From contig NZ_JAHZMP010000002.1 of assembly GCF_020748465.1 (NCBI RefSeq), positions 62,001 to 126,000 of the forward strand: a stretch of DNA of 64,000 bases, read 5' to 3'. Made by a program: the position numbers and the translations under genes. The number at the start of each line of letters is the position of its first letter. Position 1 is the first letter of the stretch. Of the stretch, positions 63,336 to 64,000 are shown in pieces. Source of the DNA: Terrisporobacter mayombei (lineage in GTDB: Bacteria; Bacillota; Clostridia; Peptostreptococcales; Peptostreptococcaceae). The notes beneath the pieces were generated by a model that had not been told where the DNA came from, did no database searches, and saw only the letters and a list, made by a program, of their open reading frames with translations.

Positions 63336-64000
63336 ATGGAATTTAATAGTTCTCGTATAGAAGAATTTAAAGATATTTGGGTATTTTGTGAACAACGTCA
63401 TGGACAGATGATGAATACAAATTTTGAATTAATATCTGAAGGACGTAAACTAGCTGATGAAAGAGGTTCAAAACTTATTGGTGTAATCCTTGGACATAAT
63501 ATAGCTCACCTTGCAAAAGAGCTTGGGGGTTATGGAGCAGACAAAGTAATTATCTGTGATGATGAAAATCTAAAAGAATATACTACTGATGCATATACAA
63601 AGGTATTTTGTGATGTAGTAATGGATAAAAAACCAGAAGTTGTATTAATCGGTGCATCTAATATAGGAAGGGATTTGGCACCAAGATGTGCAGCTAGACT
63701 ACACACAGGACTTACAGCTGACTGTACACACTTAGATATAGACATGAATAATTATGTTGATTTTATAGAAACATCTTCTACTCTTGATTTGTCAAAGACA
63801 AAATTCAAAATGGAAGATACAAACTTAAAAATGACAAGACCCGCATTTGGTGGTCACTTAATGGCTACAATAATATGTCCTAGATTTAGACCTTGTATGT
63901 CAACAGTTAGACCAGGTGTTATGACAAAAGGCGAATTTAGCGAAGAAAAAGCAAAAGCTTGTGAAGTTGAAATATATCCAGTTAGCATAGATGAAAACGA
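63336..64000 (+). CDS. etfA: Electron transfer flavoprotein alpha subunit (3' end outside window)
   Basis: First 221 codons, open to the window end. Starts MEFNSSRIEEFKDIWVFCEQ after AAAGGAG; contains GASNIGRDLAPRCAARLHTG, TADCTHLDID and TRPAFGGHLMATIICP, the N-terminal domain of EtfA. The C-terminal FAD domain lies beyond the window. Completes the acd-etfB-etfA operon. Confidence 0.94.
   Translation, partial: MEFNSSRIEEFKDIWVFCEQRHGQMMNTNFELISEGRKLADERGSKLIGVILGHNIAHLAKELGGYGADKVIICDDENLKEYTTDAYTKVFCDVVMDKKPEVVLIGASNIGRDLAPRCAARLHTGLTADCTHLDIDMNNYVDFIETSSTLDLSKTKFKMEDTNLKMTRPAFGGHLMATIICPRFRPCMSTVRPGVMTKGEFSEEKAKACEVEIYPVSIDEN

Overview
The window is AT-rich DNA (roughly 30% G+C by eye) with strong AGGAGG-type ribosome binding sites, frequent TTG/GTG starts, short intergenic gaps and many hairpin-plus-U-run terminators. 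The gene content is that of an anaerobic, spore-forming member of the Clostridia: rubrerythrin, feoAB, a PdaA-type spore-cortex deacetylase, an acyl-CoA dehydrogenase/EtfBA operon, methionine gamma-lyase and DUF1659/DUF2922/YvrJ. Several proteins (the CD3072-type TudS-like protein, the exported superoxide dismutase, the variant sortase signal) resemble Peptostreptococcaceae such as Clostridioides or Paraclostridium. The species is inference. No rRNA, tRNA or CRISPR array was seen.

Layout. 1-2.1 kb: end of an OmpR-type response regulator and its histidine kinase. 2.4-9.1 kb: a cobalamin riboswitch, then two exported proteins with transcobalamin-like DUF4430 domains, the second a 1,819-residue surface protein with a sortase-like C-terminus. 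9.2-13.8 kb: feoAB opposite a DtxR-type metalloregulator that overlaps a MurE-type ligase. 14-16 kb: LysR regulator and a DUF2232 membrane protein. 16.3-21.5 kb: a five-gene peptide/nickel-type ABC importer. 21.6-25 kb: J-domain and HIRAN proteins, gene debris, a membrane protein and a glucose/sorbosone-dehydrogenase-like protein. 25.6-29.3 kb: a fibronectin-III protein, a TudS-like protein and an amino-acid ABC importer. 29.4-30.8 kb: a TDT-family transporter with a C_GCAxxG_C_C protein.

31.1-36 kb: a D-threonate/D-erythronate catabolic operon (DeoR regulator, DUF1537 kinase, PdxA2, GntP permease). 36-38.9 kb: exported superoxide dismutase, PdaA-like deacetylase and methionine gamma-lyase. 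39-48.2 kb: a divergent sugar-salvage locus (iron alcohol dehydrogenase and DeoR regulator on the minus strand; class II aldolase, NhaC antiporter, MtnK, MtnA, 2-hydroxyacid dehydrogenase and FGGY kinase on the plus strand). Its core matches the DHAP shunt for 5-methylthioribose/5-deoxyribose. 48.2-50.4 kb: YvrJ/DUF2922/DUF1659, a GNAT acetyltransferase and rubrerythrin.

50.8-59.2 kb: a reductive pyrimidine-degradation locus. Divergent arms hydA-DUF1097 with an N-carbamoyl amidohydrolase, and preT-preA, flank a LacI regulator and a second PreA-like protein; identical LacI-type palindromes sit just downstream of promoters for both arms. 59.2-61.3 kb is decayed DNA with integrase and IS3 remnants and two small ORFs. 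61.3-64 kb: acyl-CoA dehydrogenase, etfB and the start of etfA, cut by the window edge.

The most interesting items are the B12-riboswitch/transcobalamin-like surface proteins, the expanded DHAP-shunt locus, the twin-operator pyrimidine regulon and a family of dispersed intergenic palindromic repeats.
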